A stretch of DNA of 9,171 nucleotides from Peptacetobacter sp900539645 (GTDB lineage Bacteria; Bacillota; Clostridia; Peptostreptococcales; Peptostreptococcaceae). Positions 1-6,462 of this stretch are shown here, one piece after another (the first letter of the stretch is position 1; each line of letters starts with the position of its first letter). Location of the stretch: contig NZ_JBLOUI010000061.1 of assembly GCF_047807365.1 (NCBI RefSeq), forward strand, positions 1 to 9,171, given 5' to 3'. The notes beneath the pieces were generated by a model. That model made no database searches. It saw nothing but the letters and a program-made list of their open reading frames with translations, and was not told the DNA's origin. Made by a program: the position numbers and the translations under genes.

Positions 1-112
1 TTCAGTTAGTTGAGTATAAACTAAATACTAGACCAAGAAAATGTTTAGGGTTTAAAACACCCTTCGAGATATTTTATGATAAACTGTTGCACTTAGCTTG
101 ACAATTCGCCAT
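1..112 (+). mobile_element. Right end of an IS30-family insertion sequence
   Basis: The transposase stop codon lies within GTTGCACTTAGC and the following TTGACAATTCGCC (about 86-110). IS30-family terminal repeats are about 20-30 bp and often overlap or closely follow the transposase stop, so the right inverted repeat is probably here. The exact boundary and any target duplication cannot be fixed because the left end is outside the window. The element ends 10-25 bases from the exporter operon terminator. Confidence 0.6.
3..101 (+). CDS. IS30-family transposase, C-terminal end (partial)
   Basis: An open frame enters from the left edge and ends at TGA 99-101. Its last residues include LNTRPRKCLGFKTPFEIF, the hallmark end of IS30-family DDE transposases, where the final helix carries N-x-RPRK-x-LG-x-KTP. 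Such enzymes cut and join the ends of the insertion sequence. Only about 32 codons are inside the window, so it cannot be said whether the gene upstream is intact. The reading frame is clean to the stop. The gene points toward the 3' end of the neighbouring exporter operon, so the two are convergent. The family call rests on a short but distinctive motif. Confidence 0.82.
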   Translation, partial: QLVEYKLNTRPRKCLGFKTPFEIFYDKLLHLA

Positions 113-122
113 ACATAAATAT

Positions 123-156
123 GAAATAAAAGAGGACTTCAAATTAGAAGTCCTCT
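123..156 (-). terminator. Rho-independent terminator of the exporter operon, overlapping its stop codon
   Basis: A perfect 10-bp stem, AGAGGACTTC (131-140) with GAAGTCCTCT (147-156), closes a 6-base loop. On the minus strand it is followed by TTTTATTT (130-123). The TAA stop of the second exporter gene (146-144) lies in the loop, so the last codons form the 5' arm of the terminator. On the + strand the hairpin is followed by ATTTTTAT and may also stop transcripts leaving the IS30 element. Confidence 0.88.
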
Positions 157-653
157 ATTTTTATATCATCATCTCCATCTGAATTTTTATTTATCTTCTT
201 AAATGAGTTTATTATTTTTCCAAGTATATCATTTGTTTTTCTTCTTCTAAATAAAGTCGTTATAAATACCAAACCTAGAGATATAGCCCCAGCTATCATA
301 AGGGTTGATATACCATTTCTTACACCCGCTGTATAATCATTTGTAAGGAAGGCATAAAAAGTATTATATACACCATATCCTGGGACAAGTATTATCATTG
401 CACATACACTCATTATTGTAGATGGTGCATTGTACAACCTCGCACACACCTCTACATATACCCCAAAGCATATTGTAGCAAAGAAGAACGAAAGATTGTT
501 CTCCATACCAACCATTAAAAGTAACTTATAAGATAACCAAGCTATTCCTCCTCCAATGGCAGATATTCTGAGATATTTTCCTTTTATATTGAAAATAACT
601 CCAAAACTATATGCAGCTATTATACATAGTACAACTTCTAGTGCCAATCTCAT
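144..653 (-). CDS. ThrE/YjjB-type exporter subunit (small, membrane-only half)
   Basis: This 169-residue protein is almost entirely hydrophobic, with about four to five membrane spans (roughly residues 3-21, 30-49, 54-72, 80-100, 115-135) and a charged cytoplasmic tail rich in K and D. It matches the ThrE_2/YjjB half of the threonine/serine exporter family, including the loop VPG at 90-92 followed by a Y/N-rich stretch and a D-x-x-x-G. In Corynebacterium one fused protein exports threonine and serine; in E. coli the split pair YjjP/YjjB has been linked to succinate export. The substrate here cannot be told from sequence. It starts at ATG 653-651, one base after the upstream gene's stop, with GGAGGGG six bases before the start, so the two are surely co-translated. 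The operon ends right at its stop. Confidence 0.85.
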   Translation of the reverse strand: MRLALEVVLCIIAAYSFGVIFNIKGKYLRISAIGGGIAWLSYKLLLMVGMENNLSFFFATICFGVYVEVCARLYNAPSTIMSVCAMIILVPGYGVYNTFYAFLTNDYTAGVRNGISTLMIAGAISLGLVFITTLFRRRKTNDILGKIINSFKKINKNSDGDDDIKIEDF

Positions 654-654
654 T

Positions 655-1416
655 TTAAACCCCTCCGTATCTTATGTATAAGTTTAATACGAAACACATA
701 CCTATACTGACAGCTATACCTATTAAAAGAACCTCTTCTATTTTCATAGCCCCAGATAAAAGCTCTCCGTCAAGTATATCCCTTATAGCATTTGTCAGTG
801 GCAATCCTGGAACAAGAAGCATTATGGATCCCATTATAACCTTATCTATAGTGTATATAAATCTAAACTTAACTAATAATATTGCAATTGTAGGTATTAT
901 AGCCGCACCAATCATATTTATAAAAAAGTCGTTAAGCGATATTTTTCCAAATAATCCTGTGACATATTTGACAGTACAACCTATAAAGAAGCTTGCAAAC
1001 ATATCTGCTACTCCACCGCCAAACAGTACGGTAAGAACCGCAGTCCCTACCCCTGCAAAAAATATCTTTCTATTATCTGAATAATAGTTTCCTTTTTCTA
1101 TTTCGGCTAGTATTTTTTCACAAACTGCTATATCAAAGTTATATTGAGATATTGTTCTAGATAAAGCATTTATCTCAAATACCTTATTTAGGTCTGTACT
1201 TCTTTTCATTATTCTTTTTACAACTGAACTTATCTTTCCATCAACGGTTGCAGATACTATTACCGCAGTCGGAGTTGCAAATACACCTGTTTTCTCTACT
1301 CCAAATGAAGCGCATATTCTCGTAACTGTTTCTTCTACTCTATACGTTTCTCCGCCACTTTGTAAAAGCAGAACTCCAGCATCAGATGCAAATTCTAATA
1401 TTCTATTTACGTCCAT
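655..1416 (-). CDS. ThrE/YjjP-type exporter subunit (large half, DUF1212)
   Basis: The protein has 253 residues. Its N-terminal cytoplasmic half carries the family signature SGGETYRVEETV near residue 20 and ATPTAVIVS near 47-55. The C-terminal half has about four to five membrane spans (roughly 118-137, 141-158, 165-184, 193-212, 227-248), including VPGLPLTNAIRDIL. This is the PF06738-type half of the ThrE family, whose partner is encoded next downstream. Together they should form one inner-membrane exporter of small amino or organic acids; the substrate is unknown. I chose ATG at 1416, because AAAGGAG lies six bases upstream; a TTG one codon earlier is too close to the site. A sigma-A promoter sits about 105 bases upstream. 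Confidence 0.87.
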   Translation of the reverse strand: MDVNRILEFASDAGVLLLQSGGETYRVEETVTRICASFGVEKTGVFATPTAVIVSATVDGKISSVVKRIMKRSTDLNKVFEINALSRTISQYNFDIAVCEKILAEIEKGNYYSDNRKIFFAGVGTAVLTVLFGGGVADMFASFFIGCTVKYVTGLFGKISLNDFFINMIGAAIIPTIAILLVKFRFIYTIDKVIMGSIMLLVPGLPLTNAIRDILDGELLSGAMKIEEVLLIGIAVSIGMCFVLNLYIRYGGV

Positions 1417-1477
1417 CAAAATCTCCTTTCTTTAATTTTTTCTTATAGTTTTAACTTTATGATTTATTTATATATTT

Positions 1478-1492
1478 AATACAAATTGTATT
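1478..1492. repeat. 15-bp dyad in the leader of the exporter operon
   Basis: AATACAA-A-TTGTATT is a perfect 7-bp inverted repeat with a one-base centre. It lies about 20 bases downstream of the predicted transcription start. A repressor operator is possible; no regulator family is recognised from the sequence, and AT-rich DNA makes chance dyads common. Confidence 0.4.
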
Positions 1493-1519
1493 CTTTTAAT
1501 TTTTTAGTCCACTTTGTCT

Positions 1520-1548
1520 ATTGTATACCTAGATTAATCTCTTTTCAA
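1520..1548 (-). promoter_or_regulatory. Sigma-A promoter of the exporter operon with a palindrome in its spacer
   Basis: On the minus strand TTGAAA (1548-1543) and TACAAT (1525-1520) are 17 bases apart. The spacer holds the perfect palindrome AGATTAATCT (1531-1540), a possible operator. Transcription would start near 1513, giving a leader of about 97 bases that contains a second dyad at 1478-1492. Confidence 0.7.
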
Positions 1549-1591
1549 TATTATTTATTATTTTATATAGGTTAAATTACAAATTCCACAC

Positions 1592-1641
1592 AAAAAAAGA
1601 TGCTGCTGCAAAACATCTCTAAATGTTATTACAACAGCACC
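1592..1641 (-). terminator. Rho-independent terminator of leuS
   Basis: Eleven bases after the leuS stop, the minus strand has GGTGCTGTTG (1641-1632) pairing with CAGCAGCATC (1608-1599). The stem has ten pairs, two of them G-U, and is extended by an inner AACAT/ATGTT stem. Seven T residues (1598-1592) follow. Confidence 0.9.
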
Positions 1642-1652
1642 TGTATTCTCTA

Positions 1653-4076
1653 TTATTTTACAACTATATTTATTAATTTTTTAGGAACAGCTATAACTTT
1701 AACTATAGTTTTTCCTTCAACTAATTCTTTTATTTTTTCGTCTTCTAAAGCAGCAGCCTGCATATCATCTCTTGATATTTCAGTTGGAACATTCATTCTT
1801 CCTCTTACTTTACCATTTATCTGAACAACTACTTCAACTTCATCTTTAACTAAAGCTTTTTCGTCGTATTCAGGCCAGCTTATATCGAATACGCTTCCTT
1901 CTTTACCTATCATCTGCCATAATTCTTCACCTAAGTGTGGAGTGAATGGAGATATTATTGTAACTATAGCTTCTATACCTTCTTTTATAACAGCTGAGTT
2001 TCTTCCATCTAATTCTTTATATTTGTACATTTCGTTTATTAATTCCATTAAAGATGCTATAGATGTATTGAAACCGAATTTTTCATCTAAATCAGATGTA
2101 ACTTTTTTGATTACACTATTTATAGTGAATCTCATATCTTTATCAGCTGAAGTTAATTTACCGAATTCACCATCACAGTTTTTAACTTCTTCTGCTAATT
2201 CGTCAACTAATCTATATACTCTGTTTAGGAATTTGAAACATCCTTCAACACCCTGGTCAGACCAGTCAAGGTCTCTTTCTGGTGGAGCTGCGAATAGTAT
2301 AAATAATCTAGCTGTATCTGCACCGTATTCATCTATTATTTTTAGAGGAGATACTGTATTTCCTTTTGATTTACTCATTTTTGATCCTTCTTTAAGAACC
2401 ATACCCTGAGTTAATAGGTTTTTGAATGGTTCATCAGCTTCTACCATTCCCATGCTGTGGAATGCTTTCATTAACCATCTAGCGTAAAGAAGATGCATTA
2501 TAGCGTGTTCTACACCACCTATATACTGATCTACTGGTACCCATTTATCAGCTATATCTTTTCTGAATGGTTCTTCAGTGTTTTTGTTGTCAGTATATCT
2601 TAAGAAGTACCAAGAAGAATCTATGAATGTATCCATAGTATCTACTTCTCTTCTAGCTGGTTTTCCACATTTTGGACAAACTGTTTCAGTGAATGTTGGA
2701 GAAGTTGTTAATGGTGATTCTCCTTTTCCTGTAAATTCAACGTCTGTTGGAAGTAATACTGGTAGATTTTCTTTCTTTTCAGGTACTATACCGCAATCAT
2801 CACAATATACTACTGGTATAGGGCATCCCCAATATCTCTGTCTTGAAACTAACCAGTCTCTTAATCTGTAGTTTACAGTTCTCTTTCCTTTTCCTTCTGC
2901 TTCCATTTTGTCTACTATTTTTTCGAAAGCTTCTTTAGCAGGCATACCGTTAAATTCTTCAGAATTTATCATTATTCCGTCTTCATCTATTACTGGTACT
3001 ATTGGAAGGTCGTATTTTTTAGCGAAATCTTCATCTCTTTCATCGTGAGCTGGAACTGCCATAACAGCACCTGTTCCGTAGTCAGCAAGTACATAGTTAG
3101 CTATCCATATTGGCACTTTTCTTCCATTTACTGGATTTATTACATATTTACCTATGAACATACCTTCTTTTTCAAGATCTGTAGCTGTTCTTTCTATTTC
3201 TGTCATTTTGTGCATTTTTAGAACGAATTCGTCTACTGGAGCTTCGTATTCAGTTCCTGCAACTAATTCTTTAACTAATGGACTTTCTGGTGCTAATACC
3301 ATAAATGATACTCCGTAAGCTGTATCTGGTCTAGTTGTATAAACTGTTATTGTATCTTCAGTTCCATCTATTGTAAATGTTAAGTTAGCTCCTGTACTCT
3401 TACCAATCCAGTTTCTCTGCATTGTTTTAACTTTTTCTGGCCAACCATCTAATTTATCTAAGTCATTTAATAATTCTTCTGCAAATGCAGTAGTTTTGAA
3501 ATACCACTGTTCTAGGTCTTTCTTTATAACTGTTGTTCCACATCTTTCACATTCTCCCTGAACAACCTGTTCATTAGCAAGAACTGTTTCACAAGATGGA
3601 CACCAGTTAACGTAAGATTTTTTCTTATATGCTAATCCCTGTTCTAATAATTTTAGGAATATTTCCTGAGTAAATCTATAGTATTCTGGCGTAGATGTAG
3701 CTACTTCTCTATCCCAGTCATAGCTTAATCCTAATAGATTTAACTGTTCTCTCATTTCAGCTATATTTTCCATAGTCCATTTGTGTGGATGTATACCATG
3801 TTTTATAGCCGCATTTTCTGCTGGTAATCCAAATGAGTCCCATCCCATTGGATGAAGTACATTGAACCCCTTCATTTTTTTGAATCTAGCTATAACGTCA
3901 CCTATAGAATAGTTTCTAACGTGTCCCATATGAAGTTTTCCTGATGGATAAGGGAACATTTCTAATGTGTAGTAGTTTGGTTTTTCTGTCTGTTCAGTAT
4001 CCATTTTATACTGATTGTTTTCTTTCCAAGTTTTCTGCCATTTTGTTTCTATGGCTTTGAAATCATATACACTCAT
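1653..4076 (-). CDS. leuS: Leucyl-tRNA synthetase
   Basis: LeuRS joins leucine to tRNA-Leu in the cytoplasm. The 807-residue protein is of normal bacterial length. It has the class I signature HMGH at 49-52 and KMSKS at 566-570. The CP1 editing domain contains TTRPDT at 247-252 and AHDERD at 343-348, whose conserved aspartate (345) is needed for hydrolysis of mischarged tRNA. Zinc-type cysteines occur as C159/C162/C176/C179, with a second set at C425/C428/C467/C470. A helical anticodon-binding domain and a small C-terminal domain follow. The start at ATG 4076 has AGGAGGAG just upstream. Expression is set by a leucine T-box. All 17 glutamine codons are CAG, unlike the AT-rich choices elsewhere in the gene. 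Confidence 0.99.
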   Translation of the reverse strand: MSVYDFKAIETKWQKTWKENNQYKMDTEQTEKPNYYTLEMFPYPSGKLHMGHVRNYSIGDVIARFKKMKGFNVLHPMGWDSFGLPAENAAIKHGIHPHKWTMENIAEMREQLNLLGLSYDWDREVATSTPEYYRFTQEIFLKLLEQGLAYKKKSYVNWCPSCETVLANEQVVQGECERCGTTVIKKDLEQWYFKTTAFAEELLNDLDKLDGWPEKVKTMQRNWIGKSTGANLTFTIDGTEDTITVYTTRPDTAYGVSFMVLAPESPLVKELVAGTEYEAPVDEFVLKMHKMTEIERTATDLEKEGMFIGKYVINPVNGRKVPIWIANYVLADYGTGAVMAVPAHDERDEDFAKKYDLPIVPVIDEDGIMINSEEFNGMPAKEAFEKIVDKMEAEGKGKRTVNYRLRDWLVSRQRYWGCPIPVVYCDDCGIVPEKKENLPVLLPTDVEFTGKGESPLTTSPTFTETVCPKCGKPARREVDTMDTFIDSSWYFLRYTDNKNTEEPFRKDIADKWVPVDQYIGGVEHAIMHLLYARWLMKAFHSMGMVEADEPFKNLLTQGMVLKEGSKMSKSKGNTVSPLKIIDEYGADTARLFILFAAPPERDLDWSDQGVEGCFKFLNRVYRLVDELAEEVKNCDGEFGKLTSADKDMRFTINSVIKKVTSDLDEKFGFNTSIASLMELINEMYKYKELDGRNSAVIKEGIEAIVTIISPFTPHLGEELWQMIGKEGSVFDISWPEYDEKALVKDEVEVVVQINGKVRGRMNVPTEISRDDMQAAALEDEKIKELVEGKTIVKVIAVPKKLINIVVK

Positions 4077-4140
4077 TTTTTCTCCTCCTGTTTTTTATTT
4101 TTAGTAGTTCAAATATAATAATTATTATTTCTGTATAATA

Positions 4141-4184
4141 AAAAAATCCTCAATCCCTAAACGTAATCGTTTAGGGACGAGGAT
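4141..4184 (-). terminator. T-box intrinsic terminator (attenuator) of leuS
   Basis: On the minus strand ATCCTC (4184-4179) pairs with GAGGAT (4151-4146), and the inner TCCCTAAACG (4177-4168) pairs with CGTTTAGGGA (4163-4154) around a four-base loop, followed by a T run that begins at 4147. It is mutually exclusive with the antiterminator. Confidence 0.92.
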
Positions 4185-4362
4185 ATTATATACTCGCGGT
4201 ACCACCCTAATTAGTTCAAATAAATTGAACTCTCTTAGTTGAGTCTTTAAACCGACAACGGTCGACAGCTCTTTTCTGACAAGTTCAGAAATTTGTTATA
4301 CTGGTTTGCAGCTACCACCAGCTCTCTGAAATAACTCCTATCCTACTACTTCAGACTGTCTG
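4141..4362 (-). promoter_or_regulatory. Leucine T-box leader of leuS (specifier CUU)
   Basis: On the minus strand this leader shows the T-box core AGGGTGGTACCGCG (4208-4195), whose UGG bulge pairs with the CCA end of uncharged tRNA. Stem I is visible: GACAG (4360-4356) pairs with CTGTC (about 4265-4261), TTCAGA with TCTGAA, and CTGG with CCAG near the distal loop. Directly after TCTGAA comes CTT (4283-4281) followed by G, which fits the specifier position and is a leucine codon, matching the downstream leuS. The antiterminator can form from TTAGGG and CGAG around the core pairing with CTCG and CCCTAA of the terminator's 5' arm. Uncharged tRNA-Leu is therefore expected to allow read-through into leuS. 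Confidence 0.95.
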
Positions 4363-4393
4363 TAAATATTTTTTATTTTTGATTAATACAAAC

Positions 4394-4422
4394 ATTCTAA
4401 CATCTTTAATATTAAGTGTCAA
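4394..4422 (-). promoter_or_regulatory. Sigma-A promoter of the leuS T-box transcript
   Basis: TTGACA (4422-4417) and TAGAAT (4399-4394) are separated by 17 bases, a near-consensus promoter. It starts RNA near 4387, about 25 bases before stem I of the T-box. It lies directly after the rsfS terminator, so leuS is an independent unit. Confidence 0.85.
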
Positions 4423-4435
4423 GTTTGATTACTTT

Positions 4436-4464
4436 AAAAAAGGACTATAAATATAGTCCTTTTT
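4436..4464 (-). terminator. Rho-independent terminator of rsfS
   Basis: AGGACTAT (4441-4448) pairs with ATAGTCCT (4453-4460). On the minus strand it is followed by five T residues (4440-4436), and it is flanked by T residues on the other side, so it is nearly symmetrical. It separates rsfS from the leuS promoter. Confidence 0.85.
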
Positions 4465-4478
4465 GATTAAATACAATT

Positions 4479-4838
4479 TTATAATTCATCTGGATCTACA
4501 ACTGGTGCATCTTTCCATAATTTTTCTAAGTTGTAGAAATCTCTGTTTTCTTCATCAAATATATGAACCATTATATCGCCGTAGTCAAGAAGTACCCACT
4601 GCTGAGAGTCTATACCTTCTTTACCTCTTGGTTCTAATCCATTTTTAGTCATATCTTCTTCTACTTTATCAGCTATTGCCTTAACCTGTCTTGAAGATGA
4701 CGCTGTAGTTATTATGAAGTAATCAGCTAAGCTTGTTATTTTTCCTATATTTAAAATTAGTATATCTCTTCCTAATTTATCTTCTATCGCATGGTTTATA
4801 ACTTTTACCATCTGTTCTACTGTTAAATCTGCTGTCAT
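4479..4838 (-). CDS. rsfS: Ribosomal silencing factor RsfS (Iojap/YbeB family)
   Basis: RsfS binds ribosomal protein uL14 on the large subunit and blocks subunit joining, lowering translation when nutrients run short. The 119-residue length is typical. The family core is clear: LADYFIITTASSSRQVKAIA at about 37-56, then GLEPRGKEGIDSQQWVLLDY at 67-86, followed by the GDIMVHIF strand and R-x-FY-LE-x-LW at 99-108. It starts at ATG 4838 with AAGGAGG eight to nine bases before the start. It follows yqeK and nadD in the same direction, a common Firmicute order, but the 109-base gap holds a possible extra promoter. All four glutamine codons are CAG. Confidence 0.97.
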   Translation of the reverse strand: MTADLTVEQMVKVINHAIEDKLGRDILILNIGKITSLADYFIITTASSSRQVKAIADKVEEDMTKNGLEPRGKEGIDSQQWVLLDYGDIMVHIFDEENRDFYNLEKLWKDAPVVDPDEL

Positions 4839-4902
4839 TTATCTTTCCTCCTTAAATTTATGAAACTACAAAATAGTTCTCTTACTTGTAAATATTAAAA
4901 CT

Positions 4903-4911
4903 ATTATACCA
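4903..4911 (-). promoter_or_regulatory. Possible extended -10 promoter for rsfS
   Basis: TGGTATAAT (4911-4903) on the minus strand is a consensus extended -10 (TGn-TATAAT). No good -35 lies 17 bases upstream (ATTTTA). It would give rsfS a transcript independent of nadD and yqeK, with a leader of about 55 bases. Confidence 0.55.
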
Positions 4912-4947
4912 TATAGAACTAAAAATAAAATCTATTTTTAAATTTAT

Positions 4948-5541
4948 TTATAAATTTTTAATAGCTTTTTTCTTTTTTCTTTCTGTAATCATAAAGTTTC
5001 TCGCTGCTACAGATCTAGGATGAATTGTATTTCCTTTTTTTATCATAAGAGATATAGTATTGTCAAATGATTGTATCATTGCTGCATCCATATCTCCTGC
5101 ATAAGCTAAATCTCTTAACTCATCAACTCCTGGATAGTCTCTGCCAACTTCTATTAAATCTGCAACATATATTATTTTTTCCATTAGGCTCATATCAACT
5201 TTACCAGTTGTGTGGTATCTTACAGAACTTATTACATCCTCATCATCTATACCAAAATCGTATTTTGCTACATATGAACCTATTATACTATGAGAAAGTG
5301 CGATATTTCCAACCTCTAATTCATCTAACTCTATATCGTATTTTGCTACATAGTAATCTACTTTGTCAGTTTTAAAATATTTTGCACAGTCGTGCACTAT
5401 ACCAGCTAAATACGCCTTTTCTTCATCTGCACCGTACATTTCAGCTAATTTCTTAGCACTGTCTGCAACATTTAATGAATGTATATATCTTTTTTCAGTC
5501 AACAATTCCTTTAGTTTTTCTTTGATTTGATCTAAGTTCAT
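4948..5541 (-). CDS. yqeK: HD-domain hydrolase YqeK (Ap4A symmetrical hydrolase type)
   Basis: This 197-residue HD-fold protein carries the metal-binding set H21, H50-D51 in GIVHDCAKYF, H84, H110 in YHTTG and D128 in YVADLIE. The pattern HTTG followed by M-x-x-x-EKIIYVADLIE-x-GR-x-(Y/F)PG is characteristic of YqeK. Members of this family hydrolyse diadenosine tetraphosphate to two ADP in Gram-positive bacteria, which removes an alarmone-like nucleotide. It lies between nadD and rsfS, the usual place. Start choice is open: ATG 5541 follows in-frame TTG 5544, and an in-frame TGA lies just beyond. The ribosome site is odd: AGGTGA lies in the 3' arm of a hairpin (5552-5569) and a second site, GGGAGG (5578-5573), is farther upstream. 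Confidence 0.93.
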   Translation of the reverse strand: MNLDQIKEKLKELLTEKRYIHSLNVADSAKKLAEMYGADEEKAYLAGIVHDCAKYFKTDKVDYYVAKYDIELDELEVGNIALSHSIIGSYVAKYDFGIDDEDVISSVRYHTTGKVDMSLMEKIIYVADLIEVGRDYPGVDELRDLAYAGDMDAAMIQSFDNTISLMIKKGNTIHPRSVAARNFMITERKKKKAIKNL

Positions 5542-5551
5542 CAATTCTTTT

Positions 5552-5578
5552 GTTCACCTAAAAGTGAACTTACCTCCC
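5552..5578 (-). promoter_or_regulatory. Hairpin and double Shine-Dalgarno upstream of yqeK
   Basis: On the minus strand GGGAGG (5578-5573) is followed by the perfect stem GTTCAC-TTTTAG-GTGAAC (5569-5552). The loop and 3' arm contain AGGTGA, itself complementary to the 16S tail. Folding would hide AGGTGA and bring GGGAGG within about ten bases of the TTG start at 5544. The nadD stop is only eight bases upstream of GGGAGG, so coupling to nadD translation is possible. Confidence 0.5.
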
Positions 5579-5586
5579 AAATTATT

Positions 5587-6276
5587 TTATTCTTCTATCT
5601 GCTTATATAAATCCTTTCTCTGCATATACTTTTCCACAGATTCAGGCATTAAATATCTTACTGTTTTTCCAGCTTCTATCTGTTCCCTTATATATGTAGA
5701 TGATATATCTAAAGAAGGAACATACACACTTATAATAGATGTATCGTATTTTCTTTCAAGCTGTTCAATCTTTTCCTGAGCCTTTAAAAGACTTATCCCA
5801 GGTCTTGTAGCCGCTATAAATGTAGCCATTTCAAAGTTTTTCTTAACACCTCTCCAGCTTTCAACCTCACATATAGCATCTGCTCCTGTAATAAAATAAA
5901 GCTCTGCATTTGGATACATCTTCTTTAAATCTTTTAGTGTATCTACTGTATACGTCTGTTTATTTCTTTCTATCTCTATATCTAAAGCTATAAAATTATT
6001 GTTTGTTTTAGTAGCAAGTAGAACCATATTGTATCTATCATACTTATCTGTCTTTATACCCAATTTATGTGGTGGATTCCCAGTTGGTATGAAAAAAATC
6101 CAATCTAAATCGTATTTATCTCTTATAAATTCTGCTGTTGCTAGATGTGCAAAATGTATAGGATCAAAAGTTCCTCCTAAAATTCCTACCTTTTGTTTCT
6201 CTTTTATACTTTCAAATTTGCTCAATTTTTTATCATTCGCTTTTCTAGCACTATCTACTAGTTCTAAAATCCCCAT
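5587..6276 (-). CDS. nadD: Nicotinate-nucleotide adenylyltransferase
   Basis: NadD transfers AMP from ATP to nicotinic acid mononucleotide to form deamido-NAD, a required step in NAD synthesis. Signatures are GILGGTFDPIHFAHL at 31-45 (the nucleotidyltransferase HxGH motif, here H41-F-A-H44), FFIPTGNPPHK at 61-71, FITGADA at 128-134, and the C-terminal ISSTYIR at 191-197. At 229 residues it is longer than most, owing to about 28 extra N-terminal residues before the first strand. No later ATG, nor any GTG or TTG with a ribosome site, could replace the start at ATG 6276, which has AAAGGAG 12 bases upstream. It begins the nadD-yqeK-rsfS group and is divergent from recX. Confidence 0.96.
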   Translation of the reverse strand: MGILELVDSARKANDKKLSKFESIKEKQKVGILGGTFDPIHFAHLATAEFIRDKYDLDWIFFIPTGNPPHKLGIKTDKYDRYNMVLLATKTNNNFIALDIEIERNKQTYTVDTLKDLKKMYPNAELYFITGADAICEVESWRGVKKNFEMATFIAATRPGISLLKAQEKIEQLERKYDTSIISVYVPSLDISSTYIREQIEAGKTVRYLMPESVEKYMQRKDLYKQIEE

Positions 6277-6312
6277 TGAAACTAACTTCTCCTTTTCCTT
6301 TTACTATTATCT

Positions 6313-6350
6313 ATTGTACCATAGATTCACGTTTTCTTGAATGAATCTAT
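6313..6350 (-). promoter_or_regulatory. nadD promoter overlapped by a 9-bp inverted repeat
   Basis: TGGTACAAT (6321-6313) on the minus strand is an extended -10; the -35 position (TTCAAG, 6341-6336) is weak. The perfect dyad ATAGATTCA (6321-6329) / TGAATCTAT (6342-6350) covers the spacer and -35, with half-site centres 21 bp apart, i.e. two helix turns. It fits an operator for a dimeric repressor of nadD; no T run follows on either strand, so it is not a terminator. Confidence 0.6.
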
Positions 6351-6405
6351 AAAAATACAAGGTAAAACAAACGACTTATTTTGCCAATTCTTTCATTTTT
6401 CTTCG

Positions 6406-6434
6406 TTGACTTTGTCTTTCAAGTGGATTAAAAT
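6406..6434 (+). promoter_or_regulatory. Sigma-A promoter of recX
   Basis: TTGACT (6406-6411) and TAAAAT (6429-6434) are 17 bases apart. RNA would start near 6441, leaving a short leader that is almost wholly the ribosome site AGAGGAGG (6449-6456). No LexA-type box (GAAC-N4-GTTC) is visible, so SOS control is not evident. Confidence 0.7.
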
Positions 6435-6462
6435 TAACCTATCTCATTAGAGGAGGTTTTTT

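Noticed and set aside
1417..1419. TTG as the start of the large exporter subunit
   Set aside because: It is only three bases from the AAAGGAG site; ATG 1416-1414 has the normal six-base spacing.
2578..2871. Open frames on the + strand across leuS, the exporter genes and the surface-protein gene
   Set aside because: They lie opposite genes with clear family motifs, lack ribosome sites and encode low-complexity S/L/F-rich peptides, as expected for the complement of AT-rich coding DNA.
4115..4128. Perfect AT palindrome ATAATAATTATTAT between the leuS terminator and start codon
   Set aside because: Made only of A and T in an AT-rich leader; such palindromes arise by chance and no function is supported.
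4912..4945. Possible terminator after yqeK from AAAAATA/TATTTTT
   Set aside because: The stem is all A-U with no stable GC core, so it is unlikely to stop transcription; nadD-yqeK-rsfS read-through remains likely.
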